Assembly: GCA_030602245.1 (NCBI GenBank)
Contig: JAUWAC010000003.1
Coordinates: 1 to 64,000, forward strand
Source: Marinobacterium sp.
Lineage (GTDB): Bacteria > Pseudomonadota > Gammaproteobacteria > Pseudomonadales > Balneatricaceae
DNA: 64,000 bases
Direction: 5' to 3'
Shown here piece after piece: positions 19,915 through 29,226 of this stretch; the first letter of the stretch is position 1; each line of letters starts with the position of its first letter. The position numbers and the translations under genes were made by a program. The notes beneath the pieces were generated by a model. That model did not search any database and was not told the DNA's origin. It worked only from the letters and a program-made list of their open reading frames with translations.

Positions 19915-20171
19915 AAACGACCCGTAACGGCCGTAACCATCTGTTTTATGAAACGTTATCAGCTAATGCCATAGGTGCGACACGCCTCCAAACGGTCCTT
20001 TATGAATCAAATGGTTACAGCAGGCGTAACCACTGTATAGCTCCAGTCATCAGGCAGGCAGCAAGAGAGCCAGCACGATGGAGCAGAACATCGGATCGAG
20101 AAAAGATCTCGATCTCTACGCGACGCCTATGCGCGGGCGCGTGTAGTAAATTTTTCAGGTGGCCATCGGAA

Positions 20172-20449
20172 AAAGGTGACAAAGGTGATGGAGCGGCAAA
20201 GTCGGGCGCAATGCTTTGATATACAAGGCGATTCGGCGAGCGACCAAAGGTGATAAATCGGTGATTGAAAGGTTACGTGTCACCTTTTTAAGAGGTGATA
20301 TTTCTATATTCATAATCTCTTTATATTCAAAGACTTAAAAATCCGTCACCTTTTGCGTCACCTCATATCACCTTTTGAAGGTGACAAATATCACCAACAA
20401 AATCAGACATTTACAGCCGATTTTCAGCGTTATCACTTTTGTCACCTTT
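20172..20449. repeat. TCACCTTT / AAAGGTGA repeat cluster
   Basis: At least eleven exact or one-mismatch copies of the octamer occur in both orientations: forward AAAGGTGA at 20172, 20181 and 20246, with variants near 20268 and 20291, and inverted TCACCTTT at 20280, 20346, 20368 and 20442, with variants at 20358 and 20432. Several form inverted pairs, for example 20280-20298 and 20368-20385. The middle (20299-20340) is AT-rich. Iterons with an AT-rich segment are typical of replication origins, but operator clusters are also possible. Confidence 0.65.
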
Positions 20450-20881
20450 CTCCGATGCCGAAACGAAAAACATCTCCAGAGCCAGCACCCTCTGAGAGGC
20501 TCTATAACGCCCTCTAGCCCGCATGATTCCGCAACATTCCAGTGCCCTGCCGAAGCCGAGAACAGCCCGCAGCGGCCGCCTCCTTCAGCCGTTCATGCAC
20601 TGAAGAAAAACCTATCCGACAAGCACCGCAGGCGTGGAGGGGGACGAGCGCCGTTCTGCGGCGGCAGGGGGTGCCCCGGGTGCTGGTGGCCGGTTGTGGA
20701 AGGGGTTTGGTTGATCGGTTCCGTCTATTGGGGACCAGGGGTCAGACCGGGGCCAGCGGTGATCGGTTGACGGGTCTCGGCTGGTGGTGGATCGGTGGCT
20801 GGTTACCGATACCGATATCGGTGCTGCGCGGCGCTCGGGCGAGTCCTGCTGAGACGCGCGAAACGGGCGGGCTACGGGCGT

Positions 20882-20911
20882 AAAAAAAAGCGCCTTAATC
20901 GGCGCTTTTTT
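20882..20911. terminator. Bidirectional rho-independent terminator
   Basis: AAGCGCC and GGCGCTT form a stem around a TTAATC loop, with A8 on one side and T6 on the other. It ends the minus-strand terminase-portal operon. Confidence 0.88.
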
Positions 20912-20961
20912 CAACTATTTCAGCAGGTTATCTGCTATAATTCAGGCGAAGCTCTTTGTTT

Positions 20962-21981
20962 TTAAAGGGCTGAATTTCTTGTCTTATCGGCGACCTCTTC
21001 GATCACGTAGGGGTTGAATCTCACCACCTCCTCGCCAATCCATTCATTGAGTTCCTGGAACCGGGACTGCAGCGGGATCTGCTCGTTGCGGTTGTAGACC
21101 AGCGCTGCCTTCTGCACGTCACCGAATCCGCCGGTGTTGTTGGGGATGATGCCCATCAGCTGCGGCGGCACCCGGTGCGCGGCCAGCATATCGTCGCGGG
21201 TGCAGCTCTTGATGTTGAAGATGTCATCCTTCGCAGCGACTTCGCTGATCGGGATTACCTGTATCCCCTCCTTCTTCCCGTTCGGGGCGTAGACGAACAT
21301 ATTCTTGAAGTTGCCCGGGCCCTTGCTGTCTTTCATCGCCTGGCGCAAGTTGTCGATATCATCATCGCTCTGGGCGGTGTCGGTCATGTACAGGATGTAA
21401 CCGGCGTGGCTGCCGTTGAGGTAGTACTTCCTGCGAAATAGCGTGGCGCTCTCGTTCAGCCAGGCGCTGTTCAGCGATGACAGGTACTCGGGCAGGCCGT
21501 AGATCTCCTGGTTGATATCCGGCTCCATCAGGTGGAACACGCTGCCCTTCTTGAACTCGTGCTCCTCACCCCACCCGCGCACGAAAAAGTAGGTGTCCAG
21601 ATCAAGGCCCCGCCGGGTGTACTTCGCCAGCGATGGCTCCAGCTTCATTGATCGGCCCAGCACATTGCTCTGCTTCTCCAGGTAACCGTTGCCGAAGATC
21701 ACAAAGTCCAGCGCCCAGCGGCGGAACGCCTGCCGGCTCAGCAACCGGTGCGGGATGAACGCGCTGGTGAGGATGTTTACTTTGAAGTAGATCGGGCTGC
21801 TGTGATGCGTGGCCGCACGGAACGATCGGGCCAGCCCTTCGAACGACAGCGGCGTTTCGTACCACTTCAGCATCTGGTAGCACTCGATGTAGTCGAGGAT
21901 CTCGCGCTTATCGAGCACTGGGGTCGGGTCACCGAAGGTGAATGCCTGCACTCCGGTGGCGGGGTTCGCTGTGTCGCTCAT
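20962..21981 (-). CDS. Q: Portal protein (P2 gpQ-like)
   Basis: The 339-aa protein belongs to the P2/PBSX-type portal family and would form the dodecameric DNA entry channel of the head. Supporting stretches are YIECYQMLKWYETPLSFEGL, FGNGYLEKQ and RDDMLAAHRVPPQLMGI with NNTGGFGD after it, all usual in gpQ. It lies directly after the large terminase gene on the minus strand, sharing one base with its stop codon, exactly as P-Q in P2. Confidence 0.93.
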   Translation of the reverse strand: MSDTANPATGVQAFTFGDPTPVLDKREILDYIECYQMLKWYETPLSFEGLARSFRAATHHSSPIYFKVNILTSAFIPHRLLSRQAFRRWALDFVIFGNGYLEKQSNVLGRSMKLEPSLAKYTRRGLDLDTYFFVRGWGEEHEFKKGSVFHLMEPDINQEIYGLPEYLSSLNSAWLNESATLFRRKYYLNGSHAGYILYMTDTAQSDDDIDNLRQAMKDSKGPGNFKNMFVYAPNGKKEGIQVIPISEVAAKDDIFNIKSCTRDDMLAAHRVPPQLMGIIPNNTGGFGDVQKAALVYNRNEQIPLQSRFQELNEWIGEEVVRFNPYVIEEVADKTRNSAL

Positions 21982-23765
21982 TAGAACATCTCCATTTTGC
22001 CGCCGGCGTTGGCGGTACCTTCGATATCGAGGGGGGCTTTATCCAAAGCGTGCATGACGGCCCAGGCCAGATCGGCATGACCGACTGAACCGTTGCGCCC
22101 CGCCGTGAACGTGGTGTGACGACCACTGGCGGTGGTTGTTTTGCGGATCGCCATGAATGATTGTGCGATGTCGACCCAGCCGGCATCGAACTCGAGCAGC
22201 CCTTTGCTGATGATGTTGTAGGCCTTCATCACCAGCTGAGTCTTCACCTCGGGGTTGTACTGGTACTGCTTGGCCGCCGGGAAGAACTTGCGCACCAGCT
22301 GGTACACGGCGCTGCCGATCCCGGTGGTGTCGATGCCGATATGGGTGACGTTGTAGCGTCTGGTCATCCGGCGGATCTGCTCCGCCTGGTCCTCGTAGTC
22401 GAGGCCGCGCAGCTGCATCCGCTCGATGATGCGGTGCTTACCGCCCGCCTTCGCGGCGGGCAGGATCAGGGCGAGGCCGGCGTTGTCGCCGTTGTCGCTC
22501 TCGCCGTTAGGATCGTAGCCGATCCAGACCGGTGCGTTGCCCACCGGCCGCGCCGCGAACGGCTTGAAGTCGGCCCACTCCTCCCAGCTGTCGACCATGC
22601 AGCGCTGCATCATCATCATGCCGAAGATGCTGGCGTTGTCGTCGACGAACTCGCACATCAGCAGGTTCTGCCACTCCGGTTCGGAGTACTCCAGGCGCAG
22701 CTGATCCAGATCGAACAGGTCGCAGCCCTGCTCCATCGCATCCAGCACCGTGACGATCTGGCGCCACTGGCCATCCTCGCATAGCCTGCCGTCCTTCAGC
22801 GCGGCATGGCTGATATCAAGGTCGATCCGCTCTTTCTTCGGTTTGCGCTTGTTGAACAGCTCCCCCGACCAGTACGGGTACGCATCGTGGCTTAGGCTGC
22901 TCGGCGTGCTGAAATATGTCTGCCGCCACTTCTTGTGCATCGCCATGCCTGACGCGACTTTGCGCAGTTCCTGGAATTTGTAGGTCCAGAAGTACTCGTC
23001 GAAGTACAGGTTGCCGTGGTACGACTGCGCGGTGCGAGCGTTGGTACCGAGGAAATAGAGCTTGGCGCCGTTGGAGAGCTCGATCGGGTCGCCGGTCAGA
23101 TCCCACTCAGCCACGTCCATCGCGTAGGCGCGGATGTACTCTTTGAACACATGGGCCTGCGCCTTGGACGCCGACAGGAAAATCTGGTTTCGCCCCGTCT
23201 CCACCGCATCGAGCAGCGCTTCGCGGGCGAAATAGTACGTGGCGCCGATCTGGCGGGATTTGAGGATGTTGCGGATCCGGTGCAGTTCGCCGGCCCGGTA
23301 CCAGTGCTTCTGGTAGCCGAATAGCTCATCGAAGAACGCCGCGCGCAGCTTCTCGGCGATCTCATCCGTAACCTCGTTTTTAACCTTCTTCTTGCGCTCG
23401 CCGCTGTTCCGGTTGCCCACCTTCGGGTTCAGATCCCCCTCGTGGCCACCGGGCTGCTCATACCGGCGCACCCGGGCGAGGCGCTCGATCTGCCGACCAA
23501 GCAAGTCTATTTCTTTGAAGTCGCGCCCCTCTTTGGGGTCTTTCATTACGAGCTGGATCAGTCTAGCCTCAAGTGCACCCTCGACCCGCTCGATCGGCTT
23601 GGCCTCGTCCCAGCCATCACGCTTTTTCCAGCTGTGCAGCGTGGCGGGCTTCTCACCCAGCAGTTCCGCGATTCTGGCCACGCGGAAGCCCTGCCAATAC
23701 AGATGCTTGGCAGTGCGGCGCGGATCCAGATCCGGCTGTTCGGCAGTTTCGACGAATGCGTTCAT
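21981..23765 (-). CDS. P: Terminase large subunit, ATPase (P2 gpP-like)
   Basis: The 594-aa packaging motor has an N-terminal helix-turn-helix-like part (LYWQGFRVARIAELLGEKPATL) and the ATPase region with an SRQIGATYYFAREAL Walker A-like loop near residue 170. The C-terminal nuclease part includes WIGYDPNGES and HIGIDTTGIG acidic motifs. It works with the small subunit encoded at 25898-26560 on cos sites. Transcription runs leftward from the P/O intergenic region, which contains an Ogr-type dyad. Confidence 0.93.
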   Translation of the reverse strand: MNAFVETAEQPDLDPRRTAKHLYWQGFRVARIAELLGEKPATLHSWKKRDGWDEAKPIERVEGALEARLIQLVMKDPKEGRDFKEIDLLGRQIERLARVRRYEQPGGHEGDLNPKVGNRNSGERKKKVKNEVTDEIAEKLRAAFFDELFGYQKHWYRAGELHRIRNILKSRQIGATYYFAREALLDAVETGRNQIFLSASKAQAHVFKEYIRAYAMDVAEWDLTGDPIELSNGAKLYFLGTNARTAQSYHGNLYFDEYFWTYKFQELRKVASGMAMHKKWRQTYFSTPSSLSHDAYPYWSGELFNKRKPKKERIDLDISHAALKDGRLCEDGQWRQIVTVLDAMEQGCDLFDLDQLRLEYSEPEWQNLLMCEFVDDNASIFGMMMMQRCMVDSWEEWADFKPFAARPVGNAPVWIGYDPNGESDNGDNAGLALILPAAKAGGKHRIIERMQLRGLDYEDQAEQIRRMTRRYNVTHIGIDTTGIGSAVYQLVRKFFPAAKQYQYNPEVKTQLVMKAYNIISKGLLEFDAGWVDIAQSFMAIRKTTTASGRHTTFTAGRNGSVGHADLAWAVMHALDKAPLDIEGTANAGGKMEMF

Positions 23766-23811
23766 GGCGCCAGATTACAGGCGCTGCGCTCCCCTCCCTT
23801 TCCGTGTCTTG

Positions 23812-23830
23812 TGTAGCCACGCCGGTTACA
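23812..23830. promoter_or_regulatory. Ogr-type dyad between the divergent P and O genes
   Basis: TGTA-N11-TACA lies between the divergent terminase and scaffold genes, centred 56 bp from the P start codon. P2 late promoters have TGT...ACA dyads near -55 that are bound by Ogr. The same spacing recurs at 30208 and 37813. Being symmetric, one site could serve both directions. Confidence 0.65.
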
Positions 23831-23949
23831 TGTGCACCCAATTGAGTGCACGCGCGTAGACGCCCACCCTAGCCTCATCACACACCGAGAGAGCGCATCC
23901 AGGGCCGGGCGATACCCCCGGCGCTGCGCACCAGGAGAGGACAGGACAG

Positions 23950-24789
23950 ATGGCCAAGAAGGCAGCACTGAAGAGCAAATGGTTCCGTGTCGGCGTAGAA
24001 GGCGACACGACCGATGGACGCGAGATCCAGGCCGAATGGCTGGAGCAGATGGCCAAGAACTTCAATCCGGAGAAATACGGCTGCCGCATCAACTGCGAAC
24101 ACATCCGGGGCCTGGCACCGGACTCCCCCTTCGGCGCGTTCGGCGACGTCGTCGGCCTGAAAACCGAAACCGTCGAGATGGACGGCAAGAAAAAGCTGGC
24201 CCTGCTGGCCCAGATCTCCCCGAACGACGACCTCATCGCGCTGAACAAGAAGCGGAAGAAGGTCTACACCAGCATGGAGATCGACTTCGACTTCGCCAAG
24301 TCGGGCGAGTGTTATCTCACCGGCCTGGCGATCACTGACTCCCCCGCTTCACTCAGTACCGAATATCTGCAGTTCGCGGCCAATGCTGACCAGAATCCAC
24401 TGACCTACCGGAAGCAGAAACCGGAGAACGTATTCAGTGCCGCCCGCGAGGTGGAGCTCGAGTTCGAAGAGAGCACCTCCATCCTCGACCGCGTAAAAGA
24501 ACTGTTCAGCAAGGCCGAGGCGCAGCGCACAGAGCAGGATGCCGATTACGCCGCGGCCATCGAAACCGTGGCCGGCGAAGTCGCCAAGCTGCAGGAGCAG
24601 TTTTCCAGCCTGATCGGTGGCAAAAGCGTCGGTACAGATCACACCGAGCAGCTCGAAAGACTGAACGCCGACGTGCAGTCCGCGATGGAGAAGATCGAGC
24701 AGCTGGAAACCACCCTCGAAGGTACCCCGAATTTCACGAAGCGCCCGCCTGCGTCAGGGGGCAATGGAGAGCTGAAGGCTGAGTTTTAA
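23950..24789 (+). CDS. O: Capsid scaffolding protein/protease (P2 gpO-like)
   Basis: The 279-aa protein starts AKKAALKSKWFRVGVEGDTTDGR, the usual gpO start. The N-terminal part is a serine protease that matures the head, and the C-terminal half (about 160-265) is the helical scaffold. The GGAGAGG sequence upstream is a good ribosome-binding site. It is the first gene of the rightward head operon O-N-M-L-X. Confidence 0.93.
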   Translation: MAKKAALKSKWFRVGVEGDTTDGREIQAEWLEQMAKNFNPEKYGCRINCEHIRGLAPDSPFGAFGDVVGLKTETVEMDGKKKLALLAQISPNDDLIALNKKRKKVYTSMEIDFDFAKSGECYLTGLAITDSPASLSTEYLQFAANADQNPLTYRKQKPENVFSAAREVELEFEESTSILDRVKELFSKAEAQRTEQDADYAAAIETVAGEVAKLQEQFSSLIGGKSVGTDHTEQLERLNADVQSAMEKIEQLETTLEGTPNFTKRPPASGGNGELKAEF

Positions 24790-24840
24790 CCGGCCCCGGC
24801 AGAACGGAACGCACCGCCCCTACGACTTGGAGACAGACCC

Positions 24841-25854
24841 ATGCGCACCGAAACCCGCAAAAAAATCGAAGCCTACTACCACACCATCGCGGAGCTGAAC
24901 GATGTCAGCACCGTGACGCAGAAGTTTGCTGCAGCGCCGAGCGTTCAGCAGACGCTCGAGACAAAGATGCAGGAATCCTCTGCGTTCCTGAGCCGGATCA
25001 ACATGATCGGCGTACCGGAGCTCCAAGGCGAAAAAGTCGGCCTCGGCATCGGCAGCACCATCGCCAGCAACACGGATACCGATAGCCAGGACCGCCAGAC
25101 GCAGGATCCGACCAGCCTGAACGCAGACGGCTATTGGTGTCGTCAGAACAACTTCGACACCCATATCGGCTACAGCAAGCTGGACACATGGGCCAAGTTC
25201 CCTGACTTCCAGCGCCGAATTGCCGAGGCGATCATGAAACGCCAGGCGCTGGACCGCATCATGATCGGCTTTAACGGTACCAGCTATGCCGCCACATCCG
25301 ACCGCAACGCCAACCCGCTGCTGCAGGATGTGAACATCGGCTGGCTGCAGAAGTACCGCGACAATGCCGCCGCGCGCGTGCTGTCCGAAGTGGTCGCCGC
25401 ATCCGGCGCGGTCAATGTCTACGCCGGCGGCGACTACGAGAATCTCGACGCCCTGGTATTCGACGCCGTCAACAACATGATCGACCCTTGGTTCCAGGAA
25501 GACACCGGTCTGGTGGCGATCATGGGCCGCGACCTGCTCGCCGATAAATATTTCCCGCTGATCAACCAGACTCAGCCGGCTACCGAACAGATGGCCACCG
25601 ATGTGGTGATCAGCCAGAAGCGTGTCGGCGGCCTGCCGGCCGTGCGCGTACCCTTCTTCCCGGCCGGGGCGATTCTGATCACCTCGTTCGAGAACCTGTC
25701 CCTCTACTGGCAGGAAGGCGGCCGCCGCCGTCACATTCAGGAAAATCCGAAGCGCGACCGCATCGAGAACTACGAGTCCTCGAACGACGCTTACGTGGTC
25801 GAGGACTACGGCTTCGGCTGCCTGGTCGAGAACATCAACACCACCGCGCCCTAA
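24841..25854 (+). CDS. N: Major capsid protein (P2 gpN-like)
   Basis: This 337-aa HK97-fold capsid protein belongs to the P2 family. Typical stretches are MRTETRKKIEAYYHTIAELN at the start, LSRINMIGVPELQGEKVGL, and the C-terminal ENYESSNDAYVVEDYG. It lies between the scaffold and small terminase genes as in P2. It assembles on gpO and is cleaved during maturation. Confidence 0.95.
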   Translation: MRTETRKKIEAYYHTIAELNDVSTVTQKFAAAPSVQQTLETKMQESSAFLSRINMIGVPELQGEKVGLGIGSTIASNTDTDSQDRQTQDPTSLNADGYWCRQNNFDTHIGYSKLDTWAKFPDFQRRIAEAIMKRQALDRIMIGFNGTSYAATSDRNANPLLQDVNIGWLQKYRDNAAARVLSEVVAASGAVNVYAGGDYENLDALVFDAVNNMIDPWFQEDTGLVAIMGRDLLADKYFPLINQTQPATEQMATDVVISQKRVGGLPAVRVPFFPAGAILITSFENLSLYWQEGGRRRHIQENPKRDRIENYESSNDAYVVEDYGFGCLVENINTTAP

Positions 25855-25897
25855 CCGGGCGCTCCGGCCCCCGTAATCCATTGAGAGCGAGGTAACG

Positions 25898-26560
25898 ATG
25901 ATCTCACCAGCCAAGCGCCACGTGATGCGTGTGAAAGCCGCACAGGAGGCAGCAAAAACCGCCGAGTCAAACGTCCGCCCTGACGCCAGCCAGCACGAGC
26001 TGCTGCTGGCTCAGCTGTACGAGCACACCCGCCAGCTGAAGGCGCTGCAGTCGATTCAGGCCCGACAGAAGCTCAAGCGCGAGCTGCTGCCGGACTACGC
26101 CCCGTATGTCGCGGGCGTGCTCGAATCCAACGCCGGTGTGTCGGATGACGTGCTGATGACCATCATGCTCTGGCGCATCGATGCCGGCGACTACCCGGGC
26201 GCGCTGGAGATCGCCGAGTACGCGATCCGCCACCATCTGCCGATGCCCGATAAATACCAGCGCACCACGGCCACGCTGATCGCCGAGGAGTTCGCCGAGG
26301 CCGCCCTGCAAGGCGAGCCGGTACCGGAGCACTTGCTGCGCGATGTCGATGCCCTGGTGCAGGACCAGGACATGCCCGACGAAGTGCGCGCCAAGCTGCA
26401 CAAAGCGATCGGGCTGCTGCTCGAGGCGAGCGATCCGAAGATGGCCCTGCACTACCTCGAATCGGCACTCAAGCTGCACGACAAGTGCGGCGTGAAGACC
26501 AAGATCACACAGCTGACCAAACAGCTGGAAAAGAACAAGTCTGATCCCGATCGGGCTTAA
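25898..26560 (+). CDS. M: Terminase small subunit (P2 gpM-like)
   Basis: The 220-aa protein is helical and charged, with the MISPAKRHVMRVKAAQ start common in gpM. It would bind cos DNA and recruit the ATPase subunit encoded on the other strand. Gene order N-M-L is that of P2. Confidence 0.9.
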   Translation: MISPAKRHVMRVKAAQEAAKTAESNVRPDASQHELLLAQLYEHTRQLKALQSIQARQKLKRELLPDYAPYVAGVLESNAGVSDDVLMTIMLWRIDAGDYPGALEIAEYAIRHHLPMPDKYQRTTATLIAEEFAEAALQGEPVPEHLLRDVDALVQDQDMPDEVRAKLHKAIGLLLEASDPKMALHYLESALKLHDKCGVKTKITQLTKQLEKNKSDPDRA

Positions 26561-26669
26561 CCGAGCGTCCCCGTGCGCCGGGCGGCAGGCGCGTTGAAGC
26601 CGGGTTTACCCATCGCTGATACGCGCCTCCACCGCCCACCAATCAGGACACCATCCACAGGACATCACC

Positions 26670-27134
26670 ATGACCGGATTCGTCGCCAACACAGCGCCCG
26701 CCGAAGAGACCACTATCGAGAACATTCCGTTCTTTCCCGACGTCTCGCCGGTGGCGTGCCGCGACGTGATGCGGATCGACTCCAGCATCACGCCCGATCG
26801 GCTGCGCGCAGCGCTGGTCAGCGCGATGCACGACACCAACCACGATCTGCGCCACTTTCGGGCCGAGCAGGAAGCCGCCGGGTACGCAACGCTGGCCCAC
26901 GTGCCAGCCGACGCAATCGACGGCAGCAGCATCAACGTCCAGCTGTATCAGCGCGCCGTCTACAACATCGCCAAGGCGGAGCTCACCGAGCGTTATCGCG
27001 ACTACGACACCACCCTGCATGGTACACAGCGCGCTGAGGATCTGGACGAGACCATCGACACGTACCGCCGTCAGGCGATTCTTGCGATCCGTAAGATTGC
27101 CGGCCGGCAGCGCACCACCGTGGAACTGATCTGA
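26670..27134 (+). CDS. L: Head completion protein (P2 gpL-like)
   Basis: The 154-aa protein (head-tail connector family) contains FFPDVSPVACRDVMRIDSSI and a C-terminal RRQAILAIRKIAGRQRTTVEL segment as in gpL. It closes the filled head and makes the surface for tail joining. Its stop overlaps the start of gene X. Confidence 0.9.
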   Translation: MTGFVANTAPAEETTIENIPFFPDVSPVACRDVMRIDSSITPDRLRAALVSAMHDTNHDLRHFRAEQEAAGYATLAHVPADAIDGSSINVQLYQRAVYNIAKAELTERYRDYDTTLHGTQRAEDLDETIDTYRRQAILAIRKIAGRQRTTVELI

Positions 27135-27346
27135 TGGCAACGCAAGTACGTGCGATGCAGGGCGACACCGTCGACATCATCTGCTGGCGACACTACGGCC
27201 GCACCGGTCGGGTGACCGAGGCGGTCTACGAGGCCAACCCGGGCCTGTGCGAACTCGGCCCGGTACTGCCGCACGGCCACCTGATCACGCTGCCGGATAT
27301 CGCCACCAGCGAGCCGGTAGACAACACAGTACACCTCTGGGATTAG
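27134..27346 (+). CDS. X: Tail protein X (LysM-like)
   Basis: The 70-aa protein has a LysM-like fold signature (MQGDTVDIICWRHYGRTGRV...VYEANPGL) and the LPDI ending typical of gpX. It connects tail end and head or acts at the baseplate. The ATG overlaps the gene L stop, indicating translational coupling. Confidence 0.92.
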   Translation: MATQVRAMQGDTVDIICWRHYGRTGRVTEAVYEANPGLCELGPVLPHGHLITLPDIATSEPVDNTVHLWD

Positions 27347-27360
27347 GGAGAGCCCCACAG

Positions 27361-27711
27361 ATGGCCGAACCGAGCACCACCGCTGTCACCGTCGTCGCCA
27401 CCACCGGGATCGGCCTGGCCGCCATGTTCCCGGGCGTCGACGGCAACGCCCTGATCGGCGCATTCGCCGGCGCGACCCTGTTCGTCATGTCCGCCCGCGA
27501 GCTCACGCTCTGGGTGCGCGGCGTCTACCTGCTGATCAGCCTCATCATGGGCTACCTCGCCGCACCGGAGCTGGTCAGTCACCTGCCGATCCAGGCGACC
27601 GGCGTCGCCGGATTCCTCGGCGGCCTGCTCTGCATCACCGTCACCGCGCCGCTGGTGCGCCGCCTCGAGGGGGTCGATCTGATCAGACTGATCAAAGGAG
27701 GCACCAAGTGA
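27361..27711 (+). CDS. Putative holin, four hydrophobic segments
   Basis: The 116-aa membrane protein has hydrophobic segments at about 7-23, 29-45, 52-68 and 80-98 and a basic C-terminus (IRLIKGGTK). It lies between tail gene X and the endolysin, where P2 has holin gene Y. A longer open frame begins at 27247 but overlaps gene X, so the ATG at 27361 is used. It overlaps the next membrane protein gene by 4 nt, so the two may form a holin/antiholin pair. Confidence 0.75.
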   Translation: MAEPSTTAVTVVATTGIGLAAMFPGVDGNALIGAFAGATLFVMSARELTLWVRGVYLLISLIMGYLAAPELVSHLPIQATGVAGFLGGLLCITVTAPLVRRLEGVDLIRLIKGGTK

Positions 27712-27998
27712 ACGCGCTCGACCTGATTCTATTCAGCATCTGCGCCGCCACCTGCCTGCGCCTGCTGTTCTACCGGCGCAGTGGCGCCCGCTTCAAACGC
27801 CACATCTCGGTGCTGGCATACCTGCTGATCCTGCTCAACGGCGGGATTGCACTCGCCCTGCTCACCGGGCGGATCAACGCCACCGACGTGCACCCGCTGG
27901 CGATACTGGCGCTCAGCCTGCTGACCACCGCCGTCTACTACGCCCGCGGCAACATCGCCCACATCATCCGCATGACGAGGATCCACCGATGGAACTGA
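27708..27998 (+). CDS. Putative phage holin, three transmembrane segments
   Basis: The 96-aa protein has transmembrane segments at about 4-20, 36-55 and 66-83 and a basic C-terminus (MTRIHRWN), like the Phage_holin_3 group. Its coding region overlaps the endolysin gene by 10 nt. Which of this and the upstream membrane protein is the true holin cannot be told from sequence. Confidence 0.77.
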   Translation: MNALDLILFSICAATCLRLLFYRRSGARFKRHISVLAYLLILLNGGIALALLTGRINATDVHPLAILALSLLTTAVYYARGNIAHIIRMTRIHRWN

Positions 27999-28798
27999 TC
28001 AAACTCGGGGCAGAGGGGCCAGAAGTCCGCACGCTGCAGCAACGCCTGCAAGCCGCCGGCTATGACGTGGCCGTGGACGGCGACTTCGGCCCCAACACCG
28101 AGGCAGCCGTGAAGCAACTGCAACGCGATCGCAATCTGGTCGATGACGGCATCGTCGGTCCGAAGACAATGGCCGCCCTGCTCGGCCGCGACACCCGCCA
28201 CCTGCTCAGCCAAACCGACATCGAGAGCGCAGCCGAGCAGCTCGGCGTCGACATCGCCACCGTGCACGCCGTGAAAGCCGTGGAAAGCCTCGGTGAAGGT
28301 TTCCTCGACGATGGCCGCCCGGTGATCCTCTACGAACGCCACATCATGCGCCGCCGACTGGCGAAAAACGGATTCGGCGGTGACGAGATCCGCGCCCTGT
28401 GTACCCGCTACCCCGGCCTGGTCAACAAGCAGACCGGCGGCTACCGCGGCTACGCCGCCGAGCACTTTCGCCTGAACAACGCCCGTAAAATCGACGACAC
28501 CAGTGCGCTCGAGTCCTGCAGCTGGGGACTTTTCCAGATCATGGGCTACCACTGGGACCGCCTCGGGTTCGAGAGCGCCCAAGCGTTCGTCAACGCCATG
28601 ACGCTCAACGAGGGCAACCAGCTCTATGCGTTCGTCGGTTTCGTGCAGTCCGACCCCGACATGCTCGCTGCCCTGCAGGCGAAAGACTGGGCCGGTTTCG
28701 CGCGCCGCTATAACGGCCCCGGCTACCGCAAGAACCAGTACGACACCCGGCTGGCCCGGGCCTATGCCCGTTACCAGGAACAGGAGCAAGCGGCATGA
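27989..28798 (+). CDS. Endolysin: PG-binding domain plus N-acetylmuramidase
   Basis: The 269-aa lysin has an N-terminal PG_binding_1 domain (GAEGPEVRTLQQRLQAAGYD..., FGPNTEAAVKQLQ; residues 5-65). A DUF3380-type N-acetylmuramidase domain follows (about 85-265), with the probable catalytic Glu in AVESLGEGFL and the YERHIM, WGLFQIMG and YNGPGY motifs. No signal peptide is visible, so export depends on the holin. It is followed by Rz/Rz1-type genes. Confidence 0.93.
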   Translation: MELIKLGAEGPEVRTLQQRLQAAGYDVAVDGDFGPNTEAAVKQLQRDRNLVDDGIVGPKTMAALLGRDTRHLLSQTDIESAAEQLGVDIATVHAVKAVESLGEGFLDDGRPVILYERHIMRRRLAKNGFGGDEIRALCTRYPGLVNKQTGGYRGYAAEHFRLNNARKIDDTSALESCSWGLFQIMGYHWDRLGFESAQAFVNAMTLNEGNQLYAFVGFVQSDPDMLAALQAKDWAGFARRYNGPGYRKNQYDTRLARAYARYQEQEQAA

Positions 28799-29226
28799 CT
28801 CGCATCCTGATCACCGTCGGTATCATCCTCGCCCTGCTCGGTGCTAACGCTTGGCAATACCACCAAGTGCAGCAGCAGGCTGAACGGGCCGCCACCGCCG
28901 AACAGAGCGCTGCCGATCGGCAGGCCAAAATCCTCCGGCTGCAAGCCGACGCCCGGGAACGGGAGCAGGCCCAGCAGGCCATGGAACAGACCCAGCGCGA
29001 CCTACGTGCCCAGCTGGGCAAACGTGAACTGACCATCCGGGAGCTACAACGTGAAAACCAGGAATACCGCGACTGGGCTGATAATCACCTGCCTGCTGTC
29101 ACTCGCCGGCTGCGCAAGCGGCCCGCCATCACTGGCGCCGGTGAATATCAGCAGTGGCTCCTGTCCCAGTCTGAGCCCCTGCAGCCTGCCAGCAACAGCG
29201 CCGGTACTGAACGGCGATCTGACTGA
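28795..29226 (+). CDS. Rz-like inner-membrane spanin (LysB-like)
   Basis: The 143-aa protein has an N-terminal signal anchor (ILITVGIILALLGANAW) and a long Gln/Glu/Arg-rich coiled coil (residues 24-85), the layout of i-spanins such as P2 LysB. It overlaps the endolysin stop by 4 nt. A second gene for an outer-membrane lipoprotein is embedded in another frame, completing the spanin pair. Confidence 0.87.
   Translation: MTRILITVGIILALLGANAWQYHQVQQQAERAATAEQSAADRQAKILRLQADAREREQAQQAMEQTQRDLRAQLGKRELTIRELQRENQEYRDWADNHLPAVTRRLRKRPAITGAGEYQQWLLSQSEPLQPASNSAGTERRSD

Larger units (their letters stand above)
19915..20961. other. Non-coding left arm of the prophage
   Basis: I see no convincing gene in this roughly 1-kb stretch. 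It holds possible integrase arm sites (19931-20032), a cluster of TCACCTTT/AAAGGTGA repeats (20172-20449), a G-rich segment (about 20615-20760) and a bidirectional terminator (20882-20911). In P2-like phages the cos site lies just before the portal gene, so the G-rich segment is where I would expect it; that is inference from gene order only. Confidence 0.55.

Noticed and set aside
19698..20219. 173-codon open frame on the plus strand with a GLEPATPTMS-like stretch
   Set aside because: That stretch is the well-known antisense translation of a tRNA 3' end, here the attL copy of tRNA-Val. The frame begins in the IS end and crosses the attachment site.
20172..20449. Possible CRISPR array
   Set aside because: The repeats are 8 bp, in both orientations and irregularly spaced, and no cas gene is present. 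I saw no CRISPR array in the window.
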